Below are positions 1 to 5,200 of a DNA stretch of 12,503 nucleotides, in pieces. The stretch comes from an uncultured Selenomonadales bacterium (GTDB lineage Bacteria > Bacillota > Negativicutes > Selenomonadales > Selenomonadaceae). Both the position numbers and the translations under genes were made by a program. The DNA is taken from assembly GCA_937915725.1 (NCBI GenBank), contig CALGGV010000318.1:1-12503 (forward strand). The letters are read 5' to 3'. The stretch's first letter is position 1. Each line of letters starts with the position of its first letter. Under the pieces are notes generated by a model, which searched no databases, was not told the origin of the DNA, and worked only from the letters and a program-made list of their open reading frames with translations.

Positions 1-148
1 AAAGTTGATTGCTAAGTTTGAGGGTCATCGGATACTGCGTCGCGTTAAACTCGCCTAAAACAGCGAAGTACAAGCTACGCGCATTCGCTGACAATTCAAA
101 CCTTTTGCTCAACCCCTGAAATGCGTTGAAATGGTCAATCAATGTCAT
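1..148 (-). CDS. DnaD-like phage replication initiator, N-terminal fragment
   Basis: Only the first 49 codons are in the window; the gene runs off the left edge. The start is ATG at 148-146, preceded by a strong SD (AAAGGAGG, within 161-169). The visible peptide begins MTLIDHFNAF and contains a stretch reading LSANARSLYFAVLGEFN. This resembles the N-terminal domain of phage replisome organisers (DnaD/DnaB-like helicase-loading proteins), in which a helical segment of the form 'LS.NAQLLYFALL.EFN' is common. It is the last visible gene of the leftward early operon, after the antirepressor and a small acidic protein, which suits a replication gene. Family assignment rests on a short N-terminal resemblance, so it is moderately sure at best. 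Confidence 0.55.
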   Translation of the reverse strand, partial: MTLIDHFNAFQGLSKRFELSANARSLYFAVLGEFNATQYPMTLKLSNQL

Positions 149-194
149 TTTACGCTGTACCTCCTTTCATAGATTTTTTGCTGATGGTTTAAAT

Positions 195-413
195 TTACCA
201 ATCTGCGCCTGCAATGTAGCCGCCGTCGTCTTCGTCGGTGTAATAATCGTCGTCGATGTCGTACTCCTTGCAAGCGTCAAGCCAGCCTTCTTTGTAGACT
301 TCATCAAACTTTTCATCAAGCCACATTTCAAACAGTGCTTTTGCTTGCTTAGCGTCTTTGGAGTTTTTGAACATTGACATAAGGGCGTTCCACTCGTAAT
401 TTGCAACTTTCAT
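195..413 (-). CDS. Small acidic hypothetical phage protein
   Basis: A 72-residue protein starting at ATG 413-411 with a good SD (GGGAGGTG, near 421-428). I do not recognise a family. The N-terminal two thirds look helical and amphipathic (KVANYEWNALMSMFKN, then an Ala/Lys/Glu-rich stretch). The C-terminus is strikingly acidic and tyrosine-rich (DIDDDYYTDEDDGG). Such tails occur in small phage proteins that bind DNA-binding partners or mimic DNA, but that is only a possibility. It lies 46 bases upstream of the replication gene start and 99 bases downstream of the antirepressor stop, in the same direction. The gap before it contains a composite inverted repeat. I am confident it is a gene because of the SD and its fit in the operon; the function is unknown. 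Confidence 0.7.
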   Translation of the reverse strand: MKVANYEWNALMSMFKNSKDAKQAKALFEMWLDEKFDEVYKEGWLDACKEYDIDDDYYTDEDDGGYIAGADW

Positions 414-441
414 TTAGCATCACCTCCCAAAAATTTATTTG

Positions 442-498
442 AACCGGTTAAGGTTCAAGCTTGCACAGCCTCTTCAACTGTGCAGGATTCAACCTTAA
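442..498 (-). repeat. Composite inverted repeat in leader between antirepressor and next gene
   Basis: The outer arms TTAAGGTT (448-455) and AACCTTAA (491-498) are perfectly complementary. The inner arms TGCACAG (462-468) and CTGTGCA (478-484) are also perfect and enclose a 9-base loop. Six bases on each side form a symmetric internal loop. A competing short hairpin, GAACC (441-445) with GGTTC (452-456), uses the same left arm, so two folds are mutually exclusive. It lies 18-70 bases past the antirepressor stop and just before the SD of the small acidic gene. It could be an RNA control element, a processing site or a protein-binding dyad. No long T-run follows directly, so a simple terminator is unlikely. 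Confidence 0.6.
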
Positions 499-512
499 AC
501 GCTGATTAAATT

Positions 513-1313
513 TTATTTTTCAATCTTCGGCAGATAACCGTTATTTTTCAAAATTTCGTATATACCGAAACGCCCTTTCTGCGTCCAACAGGTTAAAACT
601 TTAGAGCAAGGCTCGCCTTCGTGATTAATGTAGTTGTGCGTTTTTGTTGAAGTCCAGCCTAATTGCGCGTATTCTGCATAAAGCAACCACGTACCGCCTA
701 TATTGAATTGTACGCCGAGTTCGTGTAACAACTTATTCATTTTGTTTGCCGAAAAGCCATAATCTTTAGCGATAATCGAAATTGGAATTGCGCCCTTGCA
801 GTTCAAAATTAAATCTGTGTAACTAGCCTTAGGTTTTAATTCGGCGACTTGCTGATTCAACACGGCGTTTTCTGTAGTAAGCTGTGCAACTTTTTCTTTT
901 TCGGCTTTGAGTGCCTGTCCCATCGCAATAATAAAATCAGGGTCTGCGGCAATTTCTTTGTAGTCGATTTTATCAAGTGAATAACCGCCGGTCTTGCGAA
1001 TTGTCGGTACAACGTCATCTGCAAGCCACGCTTGAAAATCTTTTGCGGTTTCATTGTTCGCCTTCATTGCGAGGCGGTACACCATATTTTCAGGAAGAAA
1101 ATCACCTTTCCCCACTTGTGGGGAAAATCCAAATTCAGCAAGATAACTATTGACACGTTCCCATTTGACGTATTCAACGCCATTTTTCATTTGAGTAAAT
1201 CCTAAGCCACGTGAAACATCTTCGGCGTTAAAATGTGCCGTCCCCGCTGCGTCGAGGTAACCGTGTAAGTCTCCAAATTTCGGATTTTTGAAAACTTGAA
1301 TCTTATTTTCCAT
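513..1313 (-). CDS. Phage antirepressor, BRO-N plus KilAC-type domains
   Basis: A 266-residue protein. The start chosen is ATG 1313-1311, which has AAGGAG about eight bases upstream; a GTG six codons earlier has no SD. Residues about 5-110 form a BRO-N-like domain (VFKNPKFGDLHGYLDAAG, then FNAEDVSRGLGFT, then the typical YRLAMKANNETAKDFQAWLADDVVP split over two helices). Residues about 125-165 form a Glu/Leu-rich coiled coil. Residues about 170-266 resemble the KilAC/ANT C-terminal DNA-binding domain, including the 'YGFSANKMNKLLHELGVQ' helix-turn-helix-like stretch. In known phages such proteins counteract repressors during induction. It is the second leftward gene out of the 1658-1832 switch, facing two XRE genes, as expected for an antirepressor. 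The preceding gene overlaps its first 112 bases. Confidence 0.9.
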   Translation of the reverse strand: MENKIQVFKNPKFGDLHGYLDAAGTAHFNAEDVSRGLGFTQMKNGVEYVKWERVNSYLAEFGFSPQVGKGDFLPENMVYRLAMKANNETAKDFQAWLADDVVPTIRKTGGYSLDKIDYKEIAADPDFIIAMGQALKAEKEKVAQLTTENAVLNQQVAELKPKASYTDLILNCKGAIPISIIAKDYGFSANKMNKLLHELGVQFNIGGTWLLYAEYAQLGWTSTKTHNYINHEGEPCSKVLTCWTQKGRFGIYEILKNNGYLPKIEK

Positions 1314-1657
1314 AAATCTTTCTCCTTGCACGCTGTCTTCATAACTGCCATCAAGCCGTCGTACTTCGCCGCCTTGATTCTGAACTGCATAAGCTTTTTC
1401 TCAAGTGCCGCAATTACAGCGGACTTTTGCTCCAATTCTGCATTCTTGCTTTCGATAATGCTTTCTTCGTCGAAGTTGACAGCAATATCAAGTTCAAGCG
1501 TGCATTCGCCGTCTTTTGTAAGCTTGCGCCACATTGCCATTAACCCCTCCGCCGTCAAAAACTTTTGGCAAATTTCATTCAGCGTATCGTAGCTGACAAA
1601 CTTACCATCAATGAAGTAATGACTGTGCCGCCCTGCCTTCAATCTCGTTATTTTCAT
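1202..1657 (-). CDS. Hypothetical early protein with coiled coil; long 3' overlap
   Basis: A 151-residue protein starting at ATG 1657-1655 with SD GGAGAGGG. I recognise no family. Residues 1-35 are basic and beta-rich (MKITRLKAGRHSHYFIDGKF), followed by a helical segment. Residues about 68-100 look like a coiled coil (repeated KNAELEQKSAVIAALEKKL). It is the first leftward gene of this switch, transcribed from the TTGACA/TATTCT promoter at 1782-1810. Oddly, its last 37 codons run over the start of the antirepressor in another frame. That tail is basic and has no visible motif, so the original stop may have been lost by a mutation and the natural protein may be about 115 residues. The gene is probable; the exact C-terminus is doubtful. 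Confidence 0.65.
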   Translation of the reverse strand: MKITRLKAGRHSHYFIDGKFVSYDTLNEICQKFLTAEGLMAMWRKLTKDGECTLELDIAVNFDEESIIESKNAELEQKSAVIAALEKKLMQFRIKAAKYDGLMAVMKTACKEKDLWKIRFKFSKIRNLETYTVTSTQRGRHILTPKMFHVA

Positions 1658-1682
1658 TTAAATTCCCTCTCCTAAAAAAATC

Positions 1683-1711
1683 TTGAAATACACTGCACAA
1701 TACGATATAAT
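1683..1711 (+). promoter_or_regulatory. Promoter for the tandem XRE genes
   Basis: TTGAAA (1683-1688), a 17-base spacer and a perfect TATAAT (1706-1711). Transcription would run rightward with a start near 1718, giving a leader of about 115 bases to the XRE gene at 1833. The promoter lies just upstream of the SD of the leftward gene, so it faces the leftward promoter at 1782-1810 and the two transcripts would overlap. An operator-like repeat lies in its spacer. Confidence 0.65.
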
Positions 1712-1796
1712 CATAGCAAAAGCTCGTTGTATTCTGTTTATCTTGACAAGGTTGCACTACACAACGTGCTTTACTTGTCATAGAATACACTACATA
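1688..1796. promoter_or_regulatory. Three operator-like repeats of switch 1
   Basis: Three related 12-base copies occur on the plus strand: ATACACTGCACA (1688-1699), TTGCACTACACA (1752-1763) and ATACACTACATA (1785-1796). The first lies between the -35 and -10 of the rightward promoter; the third overlaps the -10 and spacer of the leftward promoter. The middle copy sits inside a dyad with arms TGACAAG (1744-1750) and CTTGTCA (1774-1780), plus inner GCAC/GTGC. Placement over both promoters is what a repressor/antirepressor switch needs. That the adjacent XRE proteins bind here is inferred. Confidence 0.55.
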
Positions 1797-1810
1797 AAAT
1801 GTTTTGTCAA
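1782..1810 (-). promoter_or_regulatory. Leftward early promoter of switch 1
   Basis: On the minus strand, TTGACA (1810-1805), a 17-base spacer and TATTCT (1787-1782). Transcription would start near 1775 and run leftward into the coiled-coil gene and antirepressor. The -35 is perfect and the -10 matches four of six consensus bases. One operator-like repeat overlaps the -10 and spacer. Confidence 0.6.
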
Positions 1811-1832
1811 GTCTTTAGGAGGAGGAGTTACA

Positions 1833-2048
1833 ATGATTTTGAACAAACGTCTGAAAGAGCTTAGATTGCGGGATGGAATTACTCAAAAAGCTGTTGCTGA
1901 TAAAATTGGCGTTACCTCTGTTTCATTGCAACGCTTTGAATATGGCACTGCCAGACCTAAGCTTGAAAACATCATTGCGCTTGCAGATTTTTTTAATGTG
2001 TCATTGGATTATCTTGTTGGTCGTAGTGATAATCCCGCCCGCTTGTGA
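1833..2048 (+). CDS. XRE-family repressor, first of a tandem pair
   Basis: A 71-residue single-domain Cro/CI-type helix-turn-helix protein. The start is ATG 1833-1835 behind AGGAGGAGG; an upstream in-frame extension lacks an SD and spans the operator region. Residues about 5-60 form the five-helix XRE domain. The HTH reads TQKAVADKIGVTSVSLQRFE, followed by GTARPKLENI. The C-terminus ends DYLVGRSDNPARL, a pattern common in short Bacillota XRE regulators with no dimerisation or cleavage domain. It is probably the repressor of switch 1, acting on the repeats at 1688-1796. Twenty-two bases separate it from a second, related XRE gene, so the two are likely co-transcribed. Confidence 0.88.
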   Translation: MILNKRLKELRLRDGITQKAVADKIGVTSVSLQRFEYGTARPKLENIIALADFFNVSLDYLVGRSDNPARL

Positions 2049-2070
2049 TTTTTTTTAGGGAGGGACTTTT

Positions 2071-2298
2071 ATGCAGGTTGAAAAGGTTTTTCAAGAAAGG
2101 CTGCGTTTTCTTAGAGCGGAAAAAGGCGTTAGTCAAAAGCAGGTTGCAGAATCACTCGGTATAACTGAAGTAGGTTATCGAAATTACGAAACAGGAAGGC
2201 GTAAGCCTACTTTTGATATTCTGCCTAGCATTGCTGATTTTTTTGGCGTGTCTACCGATTATTTATTCGGCAGGAGCGATAACCCTAACCGCTACTAA
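2071..2298 (+). CDS. XRE-family repressor, second of a tandem pair
   Basis: A 75-residue XRE helix-turn-helix protein with ATG at 2071 behind AGGGAGGG. The domain spans residues about 8-64; the HTH reads SQKQVAESLGITEVGYRNYE, followed by TGRRKPTFDIL. The C-terminus DYLFGRSDNPNRY is almost the same as in the preceding gene, and the two share the same layout, suggesting duplication followed by divergence of the recognition helix (TSVSLQRFE against TEVGYRNYE). Different recognition helices suggest different DNA targets or heterodimers. Its stop overlaps the stop of the convergent Gp157 gene by four bases, so the island is tightly packed against the leftward operon. Confidence 0.88.
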   Translation: MQVEKVFQERLRFLRAEKGVSQKQVAESLGITEVGYRNYETGRRKPTFDILPSIADFFGVSTDYLFGRSDNPNRY

Positions 2299-2777
2299 GT
2301 AATTCTTAAGTAGTTGGAGCGTTCGCCCAAATGTGCGCCTTCAATTACTGCGCCTTGTTCAAGGTCTGCGCGGAGCGTTTCTTTGTCTATCTCGTACTTT
2401 GCAATTTTGTATTCTGCAGGTACGAGATTTTCATTTTCAAGAATCAGCGGACGCTTGCCGCCGCTTTTTGCTACTGTCATTGCTCCTATACTTGTTGCTA
2501 CTGTTTTCTTGCCTAAATAGCGCAGATTATCAAGGTAATAATTCTGAATACGTTCAATATTGCTTTCAGTAGCCTTTTTCAAGCGTGTAAGCCTTGCAAT
2601 TTCGGCGTTGTAACTTTCGGCGCGGCGTTTCAGCGTCTGCAACAAGCCTATTCCATTTCTTACTTTTTCTTCAATGTCAGTTTCAATGGAGTTTAAAGCG
2701 TCAACAATATCAGTATCGCTGTCGTCGCACTGATTCAGAAACTCTACGTACTTTTCGCTTAATTCGTAAAGCGTCAT
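2295..2777 (-). CDS. Siphovirus Gp157-like protein
   Basis: A 160-residue protein starting at ATG 2777-2775 with SD AAGGAG. It opens MTLYELSEKYVEFLNQ, continues with an acidic helical stretch (DIEEKVRNGIGLLQTLKRR), then a basic helix with LTRLKKATESNIERIQNYYL and ends in a beta-rich part with KTVATSIGAMTVAKSGGKRP and LVPAEYKI. This order and the 'IPAEY/VPAEY' element match the Gp157 family of siphoviruses. A streptococcal member has been linked to resistance against infecting phage; many members sit in recombination or early modules near SSB. Here it is the only gene read leftward from switch 2, under a near-perfect promoter. Family assignment is fairly sure; the role is uncertain. Confidence 0.8.
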   Translation of the reverse strand: MTLYELSEKYVEFLNQCDDSDTDIVDALNSIETDIEEKVRNGIGLLQTLKRRAESYNAEIARLTRLKKATESNIERIQNYYLDNLRYLGKKTVATSIGAMTVAKSGGKRPLILENENLVPAEYKIAKYEIDKETLRADLEQGAVIEGAHLGERSNYLRIT

Positions 2778-2854
2778 ATTTTTTCTCCTTACAAATTTAC
2801 CTTCTCCTTTATCTTTTTATTGGTGTTTATTTATTTTTTATTGTTTGTAGCTGT

Positions 2855-2883
2855 ATTATAATAGGTAATTCGCTATTTGTCAA
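2855..2883 (-). promoter_or_regulatory. Consensus leftward promoter of switch 2 (Gp157)
   Basis: On the minus strand, TTGACA (2883-2878), exactly 17 bases and TATAAT (2860-2855): a full match to the housekeeping sigma consensus. The start would be near 2848, about 70 bases upstream of the Gp157 start. So strong a promoter implies tight repression in the lysogen. Confidence 0.75.
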
Positions 2884-2902
2884 GGGGTTTTATAAAGGAT
2901 TT

Positions 2903-2935
2903 ACTATTTTTTTCTTGACTAAAACTATTTTTTTT
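2903..2935. promoter_or_regulatory. Direct repeats in switch 2, possible operators
   Basis: ACTATTTTTTT occurs at 2903-2913 and again at 2924-2934, 21 bases (two helical turns) apart. A shorter related GCTATTTGT lies at 2872-2880 across the leftward -35. They flank and overlap the -35 of the rightward XRE promoter. The T-richness weakens the case, since such runs recur by chance in AT-rich DNA. Confidence 0.35.
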
Positions 2936-2943
2936 GATATTAT
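2915..2943 (+). promoter_or_regulatory. Promoter for the XRE gene of switch 2
   Basis: TTGACT (2915-2920), a 17-base spacer and TATTAT (2938-2943). It is back-to-back with the leftward Gp157 promoter; the two -35 boxes are 31 bases apart, so one bound repressor could cover both. The start would be near 2950, giving a leader of about 22 bases. Confidence 0.7.
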
Positions 2944-2971
2944 CAATAAAAAAAGAAAAGGAGTGTAAAAA

Positions 2972-3322
2972 ATGCCTATAGTAGAACCGTTAAAAAGATT
3001 TCGGGGGCAATTCAGAAAAACTCAAACCGACGTTGCTACAAAACTTGGTATAAAGCAAGCAAGTTATGCACAATACGAGCAAAAGACAAGACCTTCGACG
3101 CCTTCAGCTGATACAATTATTAAACTTGCACAAGCGTATAACATTTCAGCAGACTATCTTTTGGGGCTTACAGATGACCCGCGCCCGCTGGTAGTTGAAC
3201 AACAAGCGGCAGTTTCAGAAACCGAAAACGAAAATGAGATTCAAGCACTTAAAGCTGATAATCAATTTCTCAAAGAGCAACTTGCAAAACTTGCTGAAAG
3301 AGTTGACAAACTCGCTAGCTGA
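2972..3322 (+). CDS. XRE-family repressor with C-terminal leucine zipper
   Basis: A 116-residue protein, ATG at 2972 behind AAAAGGAG. Residues about 5-68 form an XRE domain (HTH: TQTDVATKLGIKQASYAQYE; then SADTIIKLAQAYNISADYLL and the usual GLTDDPRP). Residues about 72-88 are a linker. Residues about 88-116 form a heptad helix (IQALKADNQFLKEQLAKLAE, then RVDKLAS), most likely a dimerising coiled coil. This architecture is frequent in small Bacillota phage repressors. It probably controls the two divergent promoters directly upstream. A rho-independent terminator follows ten bases after the stop, so the gene may be a single unit, with some read-through into the gene at 3399. Confidence 0.88.
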   Translation: MPIVEPLKRFRGQFRKTQTDVATKLGIKQASYAQYEQKTRPSTPSADTIIKLAQAYNISADYLLGLTDDPRPLVVEQQAAVSETENENEIQALKADNQFLKEQLAKLAERVDKLAS

Positions 3323-3331
3323 AAATTATTC

Positions 3332-3358
3332 AATCCCTGCTACGGCGGGGATTTTTTT
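3332..3358 (+). terminator. Rho-independent terminator after the switch 2 XRE gene
   Basis: A nine-pair stem, AATCCCTGC (3332-3340) with GCGGGGATT (3345-3353, one G-T pair), a four-base TACG loop and a run of seven T (3352-3358). Confidence 0.85.
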
Positions 3359-3398
3359 AAATTTTCAAAGAGCAAATTTTTATTAGGGAGGAATTATT

Positions 3399-3989
3399 GT
3401 GCTAGATATGCCTATGCAAGTTTTAGAAGTGATAGTCTCGAACGAAGGTAAAACCACTGGAGAAATTATCAACGCTGTTTCAAGTGCATTTCCGAATAAG
3501 TCTTTTAATACGTTGAAAGGTTACATTAGTTTATTACATAATAGCGGGTACATTACTATTAAATATGCAGATGACAAAATTTTCTTTATTGGTGTTAATT
3601 CTTCGGCTTATTCCGCGTTGGATACAGCCAAAAGTCAACCGCAAGAATCTAACTCCCCAAAAAACGTTTTCAACATTGGAAATATTCAAGGGCAAGTTGC
3701 TATGGGGAATACCGGCGGCTCTTATGAATTGAATATGTCAAATGCTTTCAATCAAACTATTAGTGAAGGTTTGAAAGCGGCTATTTCTGCGGCTGACAAT
3801 CAGAAAATTAATAACTCCGAACGTGAAGAAATAAAGCTTTTGATTCAACAAATTCTTGAATATTTGCAAGAATCACAAAAACCACCGCAAGGGCTTATTC
3901 AAGAAATTAGTGCAAGATTTCAAAAACATTCTTGGATAGCGGCACCAATCGCAACTCAAGCACTGAATTTTTTAAGTAAAATCTTTTGA
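3399..3989 (+). CDS. Unknown: winged-helix-like N-terminus, Asn/Gly linker, helical C-terminus
   Basis: A 196-residue protein. The start is GTG at 3399, seven bases after AGGGAGG; the ATG at codon 4 is too far from the SD. Residues about 1-66 look like a winged helix (MQVLEVIVSNEGKTTGEIIN, then helices and a hairpin ending YITIKYADDKIFFIGV). Residues 67-88 are a polar linker. Residues about 89-112 form a Gly/Asn-rich stretch (VFNIGNIQGQVAMGNTGG), a pattern I associate with some bacterial defence or effector-associated proteins. Residues 115-196 are helical, with a last apolar segment (SWIAAPIATQALNFLSKIF) that may contact membrane or form an oligomer. It sits behind an XRE repressor against the flow of the phage operon, like an accessory gene. 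Function is not established. Confidence 0.7.
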   Translation: MLDMPMQVLEVIVSNEGKTTGEIINAVSSAFPNKSFNTLKGYISLLHNSGYITIKYADDKIFFIGVNSSAYSALDTAKSQPQESNSPKNVFNIGNIQGQVAMGNTGGSYELNMSNAFNQTISEGLKAAISAADNQKINNSEREEIKLLIQQILEYLQESQKPPQGLIQEISARFQKHSWIAAPIATQALNFLSKIF

Positions 3990-4265
3990 AAGCTTTTTAA
4001 TTTCGGCGGTAAGCCGTGCCTCTAATGCAGAATTGTCGATAGTGGCGTCTTCAAATAATAAAGCTTTATTGGCGATAATAGCAGAATCAACGTCGCGGTA
4101 AGCTTTTAATTGTTCTACGTCCGCCGAAATAGCCTCAAAAAATATCCATAACATTTTCAACTGAAAATCGGCAGGTTGCCTTTTTATAGCCGGAATAAGC
4201 ATTGCAATATTTTCTTGAAAATCACTCCCGCTACGATTGGCGGAATTTTCTTTTTGTTGAGCCAA
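3972..4265 (-). CDS. Small hypothetical early protein downstream of SSB
   Basis: A 97-residue protein with no family I recognise. The start chosen is TTG 4265-4263, eight bases after GAGGAG; a GTG three codons earlier (4274) lies within that SD and is unlikely. The SD overlaps the SSB stop (TGAGGAG), so translation is probably coupled to SSB. The sequence is helical: a polar N-terminus, a central hydrophobic segment (FQLKMLWIFFEAISADVEQL) and a Lys/Glu/Leu-rich C-terminus (ALEARLTAEIKKLSKDF). Its 3' end overlaps the convergent gene at 3399-3989 by 18 bases. It is the last gene of the leftward SSB operon before the rightward island. Confidence 0.65.
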   Translation of the reverse strand: MAQQKENSANRSGSDFQENIAMLIPAIKRQPADFQLKMLWIFFEAISADVEQLKAYRDVDSAIIANKALLFEDATIDNSALEARLTAEIKKLSKDFT

Positions 4266-4277
4266 AATAATCACTCC

Positions 4278-4646
4278 TCAAAATGGCAAGTCAACCTCAT
4301 CATCTTTAGAAGTCGAATAATCATCAGTTGAATTATCTTTTTTCTTGCTGTCGCCGAACTCGATATTTTCAACGATAACATCATAGCTTGTGCGCTTTAC
4401 GCCGTCCTTGTCGGTGTAGTTGTTTGTTTGAATTCTGCCTTCGATTATTGCTCGGCGTCCCTTATCAAAATACTTTGCGCAAAATTCGGCGGTCTTGCCA
4501 AATGCTGTAATATTAAAAAAATCTACTTCGTCATTTTTAGAAAAAGGGCGATTGACAGCTATACCGAACTTTGCAACGCTTGTATTTTGATATTGCTTAA
4601 GTTCCGGCGCACGTGTTAAATTGCCTGTTAAGATAAGTTTATTCAT
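4278..4646 (-). CDS. ssb: Single-stranded DNA-binding protein
   Basis: A 122-residue SSB, shorter than the usual 160-175 of chromosomal copies because the linker is brief, as in many phage SSBs. Residues 1-100 are the OB fold: MNKLILTGNLTRAPELK, then VAKFGIAVNRPF, VDFFNITAFGKTAEFCAKYF, KGRRAIIEGRIQTNNYTDKDG and SYDVIVENIEF. A short acidic linker leads to the tip DDEVDLPF, the form that binds recombination and repair partners. The start is ATG 4646-4644 behind GGAGGAG. The ATG overlaps the stop of the preceding gene (ATGA), which implies coupled translation. It coats single strands during phage replication and recombination. Identification is very secure. Confidence 0.97.
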   Translation of the reverse strand: MNKLILTGNLTRAPELKQYQNTSVAKFGIAVNRPFSKNDEVDFFNITAFGKTAEFCAKYFDKGRRAIIEGRIQTNNYTDKDGVKRTSYDVIVENIEFGDSKKKDNSTDDYSTSKDDEVDLPF

Positions 4647-5200
4647 AGTGTCTCCTCCGTATGAAAAATACTAACTGCAAAACCTGCAGCGCGTAAATCT
4701 TGCCATTTACAGGGGATAAATATTGCTTGCCCAATTTGATTTTCGCCGGTATGTTTTACCTGAGGACAGTTTTTTTCAATGAATTTGTAAAGGTCTTGAG
4801 TACGAATAACCGCCATACTCAAAAGTCGAAAGTCTTCTTTCGATGCGTATGCTTGAAAAGTAAATTTGGGATAAATACATTCGTTTGACATAGCAAAAGT
4901 ACGTTTTTCAAATTCAGTGGGCGAGCCGCTGTCTCTTTGAAGTCTAACTGTAAAAGTGTCGTAAGGTTCGTCTACAATTTGTATTCTGCTTGCAACTCCG
5001 CTTATTGTGTAATTTCTTTTGTCCAGTAAAATCAAGTCACAACCGCCGTATACGTCAAGTAAGTTTGATATTTTTGAAGTATCAGTTTCAACGGAGTAAA
5101 TTTCATAATAGCTTTTCAACAGCGTCCTAAGTGTCGGTAAAACAACATTATTGTAGCAATAAGCCATTTGTGCCATACTCTGTACAAAATTACCCGCCAT
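4643..5200 (-). CDS. Hypothetical early protein, coupled to SSB
   Basis: A 185-residue protein I do not recognise. The start chosen is ATG 5200-5198, eight bases after AAAGGGG; it overlaps the end of the methyltransferase gene by 11 bases. It ends in ATGA with the SSB start, so three genes in a row are translationally linked. It begins MAGNFVQSMAQMAYCYNNVV, has a helical N-terminal third, then mixed beta/alpha sequence with VYGGCDLILLDKRNYTISGV and YDTFTVRLQRDSGSPTEF, and a Phe/Lys-rich C-terminal half. Two or three scattered cysteines do not form a clear metal site. Placement between a DNA methyltransferase and SSB suggests DNA metabolism; nothing in the sequence proves it. Confidence 0.7.
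   Translation of the reverse strand: MAGNFVQSMAQMAYCYNNVVLPTLRTLLKSYYEIYSVETDTSKISNLLDVYGGCDLILLDKRNYTISGVASRIQIVDEPYDTFTVRLQRDSGSPTEFEKRTFAMSNECIYPKFTFQAYASKEDFRLLSMAVIRTQDLYKFIEKNCPQVKHTGENQIGQAIFIPCKWQDLRAAGFAVSIFHTEETL

Noticed and set aside
2594..2968. A 124-codon plus-strand frame with hydrophobic segments.
   Set aside because: It lies antisense to Gp157 and runs through the switch 2 promoters; composition reflects T-rich DNA and there is no SD.
3303..3332. TTGACA at 3303-3308 as a promoter for the gene at 3399.
   Set aside because: It lies inside the XRE coding end, has only a poor -10, and would be upstream of the terminator at 3332-3358.
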